Shown here: positions 23,922 to 32,163 of the stretch, piece by piece
Position numbering within the stretch: position 1 is the stretch's first letter
How the letters are laid out: every line of letters starts with the position of its first letter
NCBI GenBank assembly: GCA_040758525.1
Contig: JBFLVQ010000016.1
Span: 1-37,456 of the forward strand
Origin: JBFLVQ01 sp040758525
Lineage (GTDB): Bacteria; Acidobacteriota; Blastocatellia; Chloracidobacteriales; JADJPF01
Direction: 5' to 3'
Length of the DNA: 37,456 bases
Made by a program: the position numbers and the translations under genes
Notes under the pieces: generated by a model
What the model saw: only the letters and a program-made list of their open reading frames with translations
What the model was told of the DNA's origin: nothing
The model's database searches: none

Positions 23922-25757
23922 TCAGCTTACTAATTTGCCTGCAGGGGGATTACTGCTATTAGGCAAAGATTCTTCGATCGATTCTAATAATTTTAGCACC
24001 AGACTACGTGTCTGCTGATAATGGGTACGTGCTGTTTCGACACTGCTCGATTCTGTCGTAGGCGAGAAGCAGATCCGTTCGTGTTCACGATAAAGCTCGA
24101 TGATATCTTGTGACAACGTCTCATTAATACCGCGCTGGCCAAGCAGTTCTCTAATCCTTTCTAATGTCAACTCAGAAGGAGGCACAGCAAAGCCTGCCTC
24201 AAAGATCATACGTAGCGCACGCAGTATATCAGCAGCATAAGCACGTTCATCACCAAGACTCAATTTGCTGTAGGAAGAGTTAACCAGTCGGCGTACCTCT
24301 TGTGCCAAAGGACTGGGCTTGATTTCCGGTAATTCTGATGAATTAACTGGGACAGTAGTAGGACGACGTTGCAATATTCGCGCAAGTCCTATACCGGCGG
24401 CTAGCAATAATGCCAACAGACTATAACGAAGCGCGGGAGTGTTCACCAATCGGGTTAGTAGGCTGTTACGTGGAGCTACAGTAGGTGTGGCCACCGTTGG
24501 TGCAGCCGCTACTTCCAACGGTATAGGCTCGCTTTTAAGCACTTGATAGCTTTGTGAGGCAGGATTAAAGTAAGCAAAAGTGAGTGCAGGGATCATCAAA
24601 TCGCCTGCCATAGTAGCTACCACATCCGCCTCCCAACGTACCACTGTTGCAGCCTGCTCATTCTCGTTCTTCAAGGATACACGGTTCAAATCATAGATTC
24701 TTACCGATGCTGTTTCTGGCAACACTGGGGGGGTGAGGGCATCAAGGTTTGTGTCAGCTTCTACCTCTATGATTAAGCGTGTAGGTATACCCACACGGGT
24801 ACTACGATCTTTAAGTGAGACCTTCATCTTAAAACTACCCACCGCGCCACGAAATTCTGCGGGCTGGTCTTTTTCTGGTAATGGCTGCACATTAATTGTA
24901 AGTGGGGCAGTCTTAAGCACGAAATAGCGGTTTGGCGCCGGTGTAGGACCATGCGCATAGGCTACCATGCTATAGGTAAGCGGGGGAATGGTAAGCTTGC
25001 CAGAGGTTGTTGGATAGAGCACAAAACGGGTAATAAGTTGTGTAACGTAGGGACGTCCATTGATGGTTATCTCGCGCCCTGGATAGATATGTGGTGTAAG
25101 TGTGATCTCCTTATTCCAGAAGTTAGTAAAGGGCGGTGCATCAAGCAGTTTGATCTCTTCAACATTAGCACTATTATGAGTGATGCGGGTCGAGAACGTA
25201 ATACGTTCACCAACATAGACACGGGAATGATCGACCTCTACTGAGAGTCGCAAATCCAGCGTCTTGGTGCTAGTTGGTAAGATAGACTCTGGCGGATTAT
25301 CGTGAATGCGTGTAGTTTGTCCACTTGATCCAACCACCTCGACTCGTTCCCCTGGTGAATTGTAAGGCTGGCCTGCCCGCGAACCTACCAGGGCGCCCAA
25401 AGTAAAGCGTCCTGCTGCAGTAGGCTGTAACTGATACTGTAGTGTACGTGCGCGTATCGGGCGGCCAAAGGCATCTTGTATCAGACTGATCTTTTCACTC
25501 TTATTAAGCAATATAAAACTACGTGGGAAAATACCGCCGCTATCATCCTGTAGGTTGATATGTTCAACATGTGCGCCTTTGAGAATAATTGTCAAAGTAA
25601 TAGTATCCTGCAAAGTAAGACGTTTCTTGTTTACATTGACTGAGACCTGAATACCAGAATCTTGTGCAAGGATAGAGATTGGCAGCGCGATAAAGATAAG
25701 CAGCATCCCCAACAATCTTATTGCATATTGTTGCAGAGAGGCTCTTGCGGCTGCCAT
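23922..25757 (-). CDS. batD: BatD-family envelope protein
   Basis: A 611-residue protein of the BatD (oxygen tolerance/aerotolerance) family. It has a signal peptide (about 1-31, IRLLGMLLIFIALPISILAQ) and a large beta-rich extracytoplasmic region built of Ig-like segments (VSVNVNKKRLTLQDTITLTI, LRLSVEVDHSRVYVGERITF, FKMKVSLKDRSTRVGIPTRL). One transmembrane segment at about 442-462 (LRYSLLALLLAAGIGLARIL) is followed by a cytoplasmic helical tail. Bat proteins are thought to form an inner-membrane complex with MoxR ATPase and von Willebrand A proteins in stress tolerance; the molecular role is unclear. ATG 25757 has AAGGA six nt upstream. It follows batC by 8 nt. MoxR, the DUF58 protein and BatA/BatB are not in the window, which is unusual for this locus. 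Confidence 0.82.
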   Translation of the reverse strand: MAAARASLQQYAIRLLGMLLIFIALPISILAQDSGIQVSVNVNKKRLTLQDTITLTIILKGAHVEHINLQDDSGGIFPRSFILLNKSEKISLIQDAFGRPIRARTLQYQLQPTAAGRFTLGALVGSRAGQPYNSPGERVEVVGSSGQTTRIHDNPPESILPTSTKTLDLRLSVEVDHSRVYVGERITFSTRITHNSANVEEIKLLDAPPFTNFWNKEITLTPHIYPGREITINGRPYVTQLITRFVLYPTTSGKLTIPPLTYSMVAYAHGPTPAPNRYFVLKTAPLTINVQPLPEKDQPAEFRGAVGSFKMKVSLKDRSTRVGIPTRLIIEVEADTNLDALTPPVLPETASVRIYDLNRVSLKNENEQAATVVRWEADVVATMAGDLMIPALTFAYFNPASQSYQVLKSEPIPLEVAAAPTVATPTVAPRNSLLTRLVNTPALRYSLLALLLAAGIGLARILQRRPTTVPVNSSELPEIKPSPLAQEVRRLVNSSYSKLSLGDERAYAADILRALRMIFEAGFAVPPSELTLERIRELLGQRGINETLSQDIIELYREHERICFSPTTESSSVETARTHYQQTRSLVLKLLESIEESLPNSSNPPAGKLVS

Positions 25758-25765
25758 AGGGTTCC

Positions 25766-26497
25766 TTACCAGTCTCGTTTGATCATCGTATTGAAATAGT
25801 TACGACGTAAGTTTCCTTTATGAGTAGGGCCCTTCTCATTTTGGCGTAGTGCATCTAACACACGTTCTGCTTCATCACGTGACATCTGCGAACGCTGATT
25901 CTGTTTAGTATGTGGCGGTGTATCACTAGGCTGCTCAGTAGGAGGCTGAGTGCTTTTATCTCCACTATTGGGGCTAGGCGAGGGGAGCTGTGGATTCTGA
26001 TTAGTAGGTGGAGGCTGTTGGTTATGTTTTAACGCAATCTCTAGATTGAACTTCGCTAATTTATCTGTAGGATTAAGACGTAGCGCAGTCTTATAAGCTT
26101 CGATCGCTTCAGTGTGGCGGTTGCTCGTGTAGTAACTATTGCCTATGTTGTAATGTATACGACCAGCTTCGCGTGTGTTTGGCTGTGACTCAAGCGCCAT
26201 ATGTAGCTGTTTGAGTGCTGCATCGTATTGACCTAATTGGTAGAGTGCGCAGGCAAGATTTGTACGTAAGCGCACAGAAGTGGGTGATTGCTCTAATGCG
26301 GCTTGGTAATAGGCGACGGCATCTTGATAGCGACCCTGCATATATAGATCATCGCCGTTTGTATCTGTGTCTGCTGCCAATACAGCACCAGCCCAAAGTA
26401 CCGCCAGTAGTGAAAAGAGCAGCATACCACGCGACCAACGATGTTGCTGGATGCCAGCACTCTTTTCCGCATTCGGTTTTGCCTTTTTACTTACCAC
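25766..26497 (-). CDS. batC: BatC-like TPR protein
   Basis: A 243-residue protein with a membrane-directed N-terminus (LLFSLLAVLWAGAVLAA at about 26-42) and three TPR units at about 47-150 (DDLYMQGRYQDAVAYYQAAL, TNLACALYQLGQYDAALKQL, YNIGNSYYTSNRHTEAIEAY). A Pro/Gln/Ser linker (157-205) and a charged C-terminal segment ending IKRDW follow; the terminal Asp-Trp is typical of BatC/BatE-type proteins. It probably acts as a scaffold for the Bat complex on the outer face of the inner membrane. The start is a GTG five nt after the carA stop with no good ribosome site, so translation is likely coupled to carA. The internal ATG near residue 25 is an alternative that would leave a short signal peptide. 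Confidence 0.78.
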   Translation of the reverse strand: MVSKKAKPNAEKSAGIQQHRWSRGMLLFSLLAVLWAGAVLAADTDTNGDDLYMQGRYQDAVAYYQAALEQSPTSVRLRTNLACALYQLGQYDAALKQLHMALESQPNTREAGRIHYNIGNSYYTSNRHTEAIEAYKTALRLNPTDKLAKFNLEIALKHNQQPPPTNQNPQLPSPSPNSGDKSTQPPTEQPSDTPPHTKQNQRSQMSRDEAERVLDALRQNEKGPTHKGNLRRNYFNTMIKRDW

Positions 26498-26501
26498 TTC
26501 A

Positions 26502-27626
26502 TTAGGTGTTTACTGACAGCACGCGCGATTGTACAACAGCATAGAATTGATCAAAAAGGTAAGCAGCATCGTGCGGGCCAGGTGAAGCCTCTGGATGATA
26601 CTGCACAGAGAAGATTGGCAGATAGCGATGACGCATACCTTCTACTGTCTGATCATTTAGATTTATATGAGTAAGCTCGATCTCCTGGGTGGGCAGTGAG
26701 TCGATATCGACAGCAAAGCCATGATTATGAGCAGTAATCTCGACTCGGCCGGTCAGTAGATTCTTAACGGGCTGATTGCCGCCACGGTGGCCAAATTTCA
26801 ATTTATAGGTACGGCCACCAAAAGCAAGACCAAGCAATTGATGTCCTAAACAGATACCAAAGATCGGATAATGATCAGCAAGACGGCGTATGGTTCTGGC
26901 AATAGCAGCGAGCGGTTCAGGATCGCCTGGCCCATTAGAGAGGAAGATACCATCTGGCGACAGTCGTGCTACCTCTTCGACACTTGTTAAAGCCGGTACC
27001 ACCGTGACACGGAAACCACGCGCAACCAGTGAACGCAAAATATTGTACTTAATACCGAAATCATAAGCGACAATATGTGGGCGTGTAATCGTAGGTGCAG
27101 TTGTCACACCTTCATTCCATTCAAATGGCCGTGTGCAACTGACTTCTGTGGCGAGCGCACGTCCCAGCATGCTGGGTAGTGATTGGGCACGACTAACCAG
27201 CGTAGCAGCATCGGTCTGTGTAGAGGAGATAATACCACGCATGGCGCCACGCTGACGTATGTGGCGCACTAGTTTGCGTGTGTCGATCTCGGCAATACCA
27301 ACAATATTATGAGCCGCTAAGTGTGCGCCCAGCGAGCTTTCTGAACGCCAGTTACTTGCTGCTTCACAGTACTCTCGCACCACTAAACCCTCGACAAAAG
27401 GCCGCCTAGACTCAATATCTGAAGAATTGACACCATAATTGCCAATCTCCGGATAAGTCATTATGACAATTTGTCCAGCATAAGATGGATCGGTAAGGAT
27501 CTCTTGGTAACCGGTGAGAGAGGTATTAAAGACGACTTCGCCGCCCGTTTCGCCTAATGCGCCAAAACTACGGCCACGCAACGTTAAACCATCTTCCAGA
27601 ACTAGTAGTGCGGGATGATATGTCAA
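26502..27626 (-). CDS. carA: Carbamoyl-phosphate synthase small (glutamine amidotransferase) subunit
   Basis: CarA hydrolyses glutamine and channels ammonia to CarB for arginine and pyrimidine synthesis. The 374-residue product has the N-terminal CPSase domain (LVLEDGLTLRGRSFGALGET, VVFNTSLTGYQEILTDPSYA) and the class I amidotransferase domain. Its triad is Cys259 (GICLGHQLLG), His344 and Glu346 (YHPEASPGPHD). Start: TTG at 27626 with GAGGA five nt upstream, placing LTYHPALLVLEDG at the N-terminus. The frame extends to 27698 but that extra part would cross the leader and lacks a ribosome site. carB is not next to it; batC and batD follow instead. The leader holds overlapping hairpins that could regulate it. 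Confidence 0.95.
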   Translation of the reverse strand: MTYHPALLVLEDGLTLRGRSFGALGETGGEVVFNTSLTGYQEILTDPSYAGQIVIMTYPEIGNYGVNSSDIESRRPFVEGLVVREYCEAASNWRSESSLGAHLAAHNIVGIAEIDTRKLVRHIRQRGAMRGIISSTQTDAATLVSRAQSLPSMLGRALATEVSCTRPFEWNEGVTTAPTITRPHIVAYDFGIKYNILRSLVARGFRVTVVPALTSVEEVARLSPDGIFLSNGPGDPEPLAAIARTIRRLADHYPIFGICLGHQLLGLAFGGRTYKLKFGHRGGNQPVKNLLTGRVEITAHNHGFAVDIDSLPTQEIELTHINLNDQTVEGMRHRYLPIFSVQYHPEASPGPHDAAYLFDQFYAVVQSRVLSVNT

Positions 27627-27663
27627 GACAGTCCTCAGACAAAGAAACTGAAAACAATCCAAA

Positions 27664-27709
27664 GCCCTACAATAGCACGCAGAAAGTAGCCGGTGCAACC
27701 GGCTAGGGC
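27664..27709 (-). promoter_or_regulatory. Overlapping hairpins in the carA leader
   Basis: TAGCCGG (27687-27693) and CCGGCTA (27699-27705) form a tight 7-bp stem with a 5-nt loop. GCCCTA (27664-27669) and TAGGGC (27704-27709) form an outer pairing that shares two bases with the first, so the two are mutually limiting. They lie between the RsbW-like stop and the carA start. No clear T-run follows, so attenuation is only a possibility. Confidence 0.4.
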
Positions 27710-27719
27710 AAGCAGTTAA

Positions 27720-28214
27720 TTACTCATTATTGTCGCCATTGCTCTCCGGACGTTTGATCATAACAATCTGATTACCACGGGTGTTATAGCGTACCTCATC
27801 CATAATATGATAAATGAGCATCACGCCACGGCCACAAGGACGCATAATGTAATCGGGATCAGTAGGATTAGGGAGACTTTTAAGATCGAAACCCTCACCC
27901 TCATCCGTGATTGTAAAGGTGGCTGCTTCGGCAGTGATCTCAGCAACAATATGCACATGCTTGTTGGGATCGCTTTTGTTGCCATGTTTGATCGCATTAG
28001 CGATCGCTTCATCAAGGGCAATAAAAATATTTGATGTAGAAGGTTTGATTACACCCAGGTAGGCAGTACGTTCGATTAGGTGAGTGAGCACCTCATGCAT
28101 CCACTCTACGCGGCTAGGAATCGTGAATTCGATCCGCTCTTTCAAAAATGGCAACACCTGAACGGGTTGCCTGCCGCGCTCTCTCCTTCGCTTGACGGGG
28201 GGATTCTCATCCAC
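27720..28214 (-). CDS. RsbW/SpoIIAB-like anti-sigma factor ATPase (HATPase_c)
   Basis: A 164-residue GHKL-type serine kinase or anti-sigma factor. The N box is ALDEAIANAIKHGN, the G1 box DEGEGFDLKSLP, and the G2 box GRGVMLIYHIMDEV. The N-terminal 25 residues are basic (VKRRRERGRQPVQV). Family members bind an alternative sigma factor or phosphorylate an anti-sigma-factor antagonist (STAS protein) in partner-switching. Neither partner is nearby; the sigma gene at 33348 is an ECF type, not the usual target. The start is GTG 28214, with AAGGAG eleven nt upstream; no better start is in frame. It lies upstream of carA on the same strand with a 93-nt gap, and whether it shares the transcript is uncertain. 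Confidence 0.85.
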   Translation of the reverse strand: MDENPPVKRRRERGRQPVQVLPFLKERIEFTIPSRVEWMHEVLTHLIERTAYLGVIKPSTSNIFIALDEAIANAIKHGNKSDPNKHVHIVAEITAEAATFTITDEGEGFDLKSLPNPTDPDYIMRPCGRGVMLIYHIMDEVRYNTRGNQIVMIKRPESNGDNNE

Positions 28215-28363
28215 GTTGCAAAGCTCTCCTTAAAACCTAATTGCCTTATCTACTCTGCGACTGCCCCCAGCCGCCATGGCTCCAACGCCCCATCTTCAGA
28301 CCAAAGCTTAAAGAAATAACCATCAAATTGCAATAATAAAGTATGCTATGAGAATTGACGACC

Positions 28364-28397
28364 CCTAGCGCCGCGCCAAACGGTTTGCCTCGCTAGG
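28364..28397 (+). promoter_or_regulatory. Hairpin in the aspartokinase leader
   Basis: CCTAGCG (28364-28370) pairs perfectly with CGCTAGG (28391-28397). Inside, CAAA and TTTG can form a small second stem. It sits about 105 nt upstream of the aspartokinase ATG. An AGGCACTTGCCT palindrome begins at its 3' edge. It does not match the lysine riboswitch as I know it. A regulatory leader is possible. Confidence 0.35.
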
Positions 28398-28503
28398 CAC
28401 TTGCCTTTAGGATATAGCTTTCCATAAGTCTTGCGTTTGTACAAAACTTGCTTTGCTCAGGCGCGTTACTTTGGTCAATCAGAAATCTCTTAGGAATGGG
28501 AAA

Positions 28504-29922
28504 ATGCAAAGAAAATTGGTAATGAAGTTCGGCGGTACATCTGTAGGTGATGGTACACGTATCGCTGAAGTAGTGAAGATCGTACAGACCAACCTGGCAG
28601 CCGAAGATCATATTGCTGTGGTTGTTTCTGCAATGAGTGGTGTAACTAACAGTCTGCTTGCTGCTGCCAAGGTTGCTGCTAGTGGTAGACAATCTGAGTA
28701 TGAAGCACTCTGCCAGGAAGTTTTACGTAAACATAGGCTTGCTGTATTTGAACTGGTAAAAGATGCGGTGCGTGGCGAAAGCCTTCTGAAAGAGATCGAG
28801 TTGCTAATTGAGCATAATTGTAGTCGGCTCTGTTATGGCATACAGATCCTTGGAGAAGTACCGCCACGTGCACTCGATGCTATTGCTGCAGTGGGCGAAC
28901 GGCTCTCAGCACGATTAGTGGCTGCTGCCTTGGTGGCGGCTGGCACAACTGCTGAGGCCGTTGAGGCAACTGAGTTGATCGTTACAGATGATAACTATGG
29001 TGATGCCACACCACTAATGGCTGAGACTGAGGTACGCCTTGGTGCGCGTCTATTACCGCTCTGGGAACGTGGTATTGTGCCAGTCATCACCGGTTTTATT
29101 GGGGCAACGCGAGCCGGTGTCACTACTACACTAGGACGAGGCGGCTCAGACTATTCTGCCGGTATTATAGGTAGTTGCTTAAAGGCTGATGAGGTCTGGA
29201 TCTGGACTGATGTTGATGGAGTTATGACCGCTGATCCCTCCATCGTGCCAGGTGCGCGCACATTGTCCGAGATCAGCTATAGTGAGGCAGCAGAACTCTC
29301 CTATTACGGCGCAAAGGTGCTACATCCTAAAACTATTCTACCGGTTGTTAGAGATGAGATTCCTCTTATCATCAAAAATAGCTTTCATCCTGAGCGAGCT
29401 GGTACACGTATTGCCGCGCATGCTCAGGCCTCTACAACTGATGTAAAGGCGATCACAGCAATTACAGGGGTGAGTCTGATTACGATTAGTGGCCGTGGAA
29501 TGATGGGCGTGCCAGGTATTGCTGCCAAGACCTTCTCTGCCGTAGCCAGTCAGCAGGTCAATGTGCTGATGATTTCGCAGTCCTCTTCGGAAAATAATAT
29601 CTGTTTTGTTATTAACACTACAGAGGTGGAACGTACCACGACAATGCTACGGCGTGCGCTTGAGGTTGAATTCCATCATAAACATGTTGAAGACATCATG
29701 GTACAGAATGAAGTAGCAATTATTTCGGTAGTAGGCGAGCGTATGAAAGGCACACCAGGTATTGCTGCACGTATCTTTGGCGCCGTAGGGCATAGCGGTG
29801 CCAATGTTATTGCAATCGCACAAGGCTCGTCAGAACTAAATATCTCCTTTGTTGTTGAGCGACACGATGTTCCTCGTGCGATACGCACTATTCATGACGA
29901 GTTGCAACTAGACAGAGGCTAA
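28504..29922 (+). CDS. Aspartate kinase (monofunctional, two ACT domains)
   Basis: Aspartokinase phosphorylates aspartate at the entry to lysine, threonine and methionine synthesis. The 472-residue chain begins with the kinase signature MKFGGTSVGDGTRIAEV and contains VITGFIGATRAGVTTTLGRG and the aspartate-binding SDYSAGIIGSCLKADEVWIW. The C-terminus has two ACT domains, starting near TAITGVSLITISGRGMMGVP and EVAIISVVGERMKGTPGIAA, which usually bind feedback inhibitors. The architecture is that of ThrA/MetL-type kinase modules without a homoserine dehydrogenase domain, longer than the Bacillus alpha subunit. ATG 28504 has AGGA eight nt upstream; a TTG extension to 28453 is unsupported. The gene stands alone and converges on the response-regulator gene with a 5-bp gap. 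Feedback specificity cannot be told. Confidence 0.94.
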   Translation: MQRKLVMKFGGTSVGDGTRIAEVVKIVQTNLAAEDHIAVVVSAMSGVTNSLLAAAKVAASGRQSEYEALCQEVLRKHRLAVFELVKDAVRGESLLKEIELLIEHNCSRLCYGIQILGEVPPRALDAIAAVGERLSARLVAAALVAAGTTAEAVEATELIVTDDNYGDATPLMAETEVRLGARLLPLWERGIVPVITGFIGATRAGVTTTLGRGGSDYSAGIIGSCLKADEVWIWTDVDGVMTADPSIVPGARTLSEISYSEAAELSYYGAKVLHPKTILPVVRDEIPLIIKNSFHPERAGTRIAAHAQASTTDVKAITAITGVSLITISGRGMMGVPGIAAKTFSAVASQQVNVLMISQSSSENNICFVINTTEVERTTTMLRRALEVEFHHKHVEDIMVQNEVAIISVVGERMKGTPGIAARIFGAVGHSGANVIAIAQGSSELNISFVVERHDVPRAIRTIHDELQLDRG

Positions 29923-29927
29923 CCAAG

Positions 29928-31976
29928 TTAGAGTTTAGCTCGTAGTGCGATCGGATTGTTGGGATCGAGTTCAAGCGCGCGTTGCAACATTTTGCGTGCC
30001 TGGGGAAGTTGCGAAAATTGTTGATAGAGCAGACCCAGTTCTGCATAGTAGTCGGCATGGTGAGGGGAAAGCTCTATCGCTTTAAGATAAGCATCTTCAG
30101 CCTGGCGTATGTAGATAGGCATCTTCATTAAGCTACGTGCAAGTGCAACACGATATTCAGGATTGTTAGGATCGGTAGCGATCGCTGCTAGTAGCGCCTT
30201 ACGTGCCTTGTCAAACTCACGATTACGATAATGGGTAAGAGCAAGCTGATATTCCAGACTGCCAGGCACACCAGGCACAATAGGAGGCAGTGGCCGAGTG
30301 CCTAATCGGCGCGGTGTAGGTATGTTTGCGGTGTCGCTGCTTACCTGTGTTTTTGCCTCTGGCATAGCAGTACGCAATTCAGGAAAGACGGCTTTATCAT
30401 ACACATTGCGGCGTTCTGGCTCAGTAAGTGTATAATAAGCCTCTGCAATACGTTCAAAGATTGCCTTTAAGTCAGTCTTTAGGTTGAGATTGTAACTAGC
30501 CAACTGAGAATGGCGATCAGGATGGAATTTCTTTGCTAGATCGCGGTAGGCAGCGGTAATCTCTGCCGCCGTAGCAGTGCGTGTTGTGCCTAACACAGCA
30601 TAGTGATCACCAGCCCGGAAGCGCTGCAAGGTAATCTCTACCTCATAGCAGAATTCTGCGGCTGCACGAGCATCAAAATCAACCGGCAATGGTGCCGAGT
30701 CAAAGATCTCTGAGAATCTGGGCATCTCGACAACCAGCCGTTCTGCCTTTGCCTCGAATGGTACCAGCATACCAGTTTCGATCAGGCCACAGAGCGTACG
30801 TGAGACAATCCAGCTCTCAATATCTGAAATACTACGCACCTGATTAACCGACATGGGTTTGTCTATCTTTCCCAGCACGGCGGCTTCTTCCGGTAGCAAG
30901 GTAAGTGCTTGGAAAAGCGCAAATGGATCAGTAGTAGGAATAAGTATACGGTCACAGTCACCTAGCCAGCGGTCTATCAGATCACGATTCTTAAGATGGC
31001 GTATACCTGCGAAGATCACATCAGCGGTCGAGAGCGAGAGCATTACCTCGTTTTCCAGTTTGGCACCATACTCAAAGACAAACTCGCCATTCTCCCAATC
31101 AAAGGTAGAATAGAGCAGTGCTAACACATGTTGCACAACAAGTGGCTTCAGTTCCTCGAGTTTAATAATGCCAAGCGTGGTAAGAGCAGTACCAAAACGC
31201 ATTCCAGAAGAGGCCATTAGCTTACAGGCAGTCTGATAATCGTCTAGGGTGATACGTCCAAGCTGTACAAGTTTTTCCCCCAGTCGCTCATCGGTCGAGG
31301 ACGAGCAGACAAAGACAATCGTACCATCAAGGAAATATAGACTGGTAAGTTGACCGTTATGTGTAATATGTAATGTACCAGTAGACTGTTGTTGATAGAA
31401 AGTGCGTAGCAGACGCGGTATTGTTGTAGCAGCAATCTGTCCTTTATATTCTGTGATCTGTTGATTATGTGATGTGCGGGCAGAAGCGCGTAAGCGGTTG
31501 CTGCCGGTATCTTCCAGATTATCATTCTTGGCATCAGCAAGCGCCTTAAAACCAAGCTGTTGTTCGCGACTGAGTTTGATCAGGCGAGGTAAGTGCTCAG
31601 TATAATTTCCTGTTTTTGGTATACAGTAACTTGCTCCTGCGTGAATTGCATCAAGCAGTAGCTTCTCATCAACCTCGCGCGCCACTACGATTCCTACTAG
31701 ATCAGGATTGCACTCTTTAGCATAACGTAGTAATTCTACCGCCGTACCATCAGGTAGGTGAAAATCCGTGATGATAGCATGAAAGTTTTCTCCCGCCGCT
31801 AACAGTCCAAATGTCTCAGCACAGTTGGCGGTACATAAGATCTCAAAGTTGGCTTGCGCTAAGGTAGCAAAACAGAGCGCAGCATCCTGCTCATTGGCTT
31901 CTACCAGCAGGATCTTCTCCCGAAAGGGAAGGCCTAGATCACTTGCACTGTCAAACAGTTTCTTGAAAATCTTCAT
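29928..31976 (-). CDS. Response regulator receiver - DUF4388 - J domain - TPR fusion protein
   Basis: A 682-residue cytosolic protein with four parts. Residues 20-140 are a receiver domain with phospho-acceptor Asp71 (IITDFHLPDG) and Lys121 (CIPKTG). The usual acidic pair is reduced to LVEANEQ, and the switch Thr/Ser position is Ala (VVAR). Residues about 178-330 are a DUF4388 (PatA-like) domain (TGTLHITHNGQLTSLYFLDG). A helical linker follows, then a J domain at 457-528 with an intact HPD at 485-487, which should stimulate a DnaK ATPase. TPR units occupy 573-680. DUF4388 occurs in signalling and gliding/motility proteins of Myxococcota and Acidobacteriota. Coupling phospho-signalling to Hsp70 recruitment is inference. 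The ATG lacks a good ribosome site, but no other start precedes the receiver fold. It diverges from the propeller gene. Confidence 0.85.
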   Translation of the reverse strand: MKIFKKLFDSASDLGLPFREKILLVEANEQDAALCFATLAQANFEILCTANCAETFGLLAAGENFHAIITDFHLPDGTAVELLRYAKECNPDLVGIVVAREVDEKLLLDAIHAGASYCIPKTGNYTEHLPRLIKLSREQQLGFKALADAKNDNLEDTGSNRLRASARTSHNQQITEYKGQIAATTIPRLLRTFYQQQSTGTLHITHNGQLTSLYFLDGTIVFVCSSSTDERLGEKLVQLGRITLDDYQTACKLMASSGMRFGTALTTLGIIKLEELKPLVVQHVLALLYSTFDWENGEFVFEYGAKLENEVMLSLSTADVIFAGIRHLKNRDLIDRWLGDCDRILIPTTDPFALFQALTLLPEEAAVLGKIDKPMSVNQVRSISDIESWIVSRTLCGLIETGMLVPFEAKAERLVVEMPRFSEIFDSAPLPVDFDARAAAEFCYEVEITLQRFRAGDHYAVLGTTRTATAAEITAAYRDLAKKFHPDRHSQLASYNLNLKTDLKAIFERIAEAYYTLTEPERRNVYDKAVFPELRTAMPEAKTQVSSDTANIPTPRRLGTRPLPPIVPGVPGSLEYQLALTHYRNREFDKARKALLAAIATDPNNPEYRVALARSLMKMPIYIRQAEDAYLKAIELSPHHADYYAELGLLYQQFSQLPQARKMLQRALELDPNNPIALRAKL

Positions 31977-32077
31977 GCCGTCAGAGCCACGCCGTTTCTA
32001 TATATTTGTGGGATTGACAGCAAATTATACTCTTTGAGTTCGTATCGTACAATTAAATGGTGAAATTAAAGCTTAGC

Positions 32078-32107
32078 TTGACAAATATATTCAGGGCAGG
32101 GGATGAT
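32078..32107 (+). promoter_or_regulatory. Possible sigma70 promoter of the beta-propeller gene
   Basis: TTGACA (32078-32083), an 18-nt spacer and GATGAT (32102-32107, four of six) lie 57 nt before ATG 32164. The -35 is perfect and the -10 weak. Confidence 0.4.
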
Positions 32108-32163
32108 TCAAGCGAGTTAATCGTAGCTAGTCAAATCTATTTTCTTGCCCCTGAGAGGCAATA

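Noticed and set aside
28215..28503. Lysine riboswitch before aspartokinase
   Set aside because: A hairpin is present, but I do not see the conserved lysine-riboswitch core sequences.
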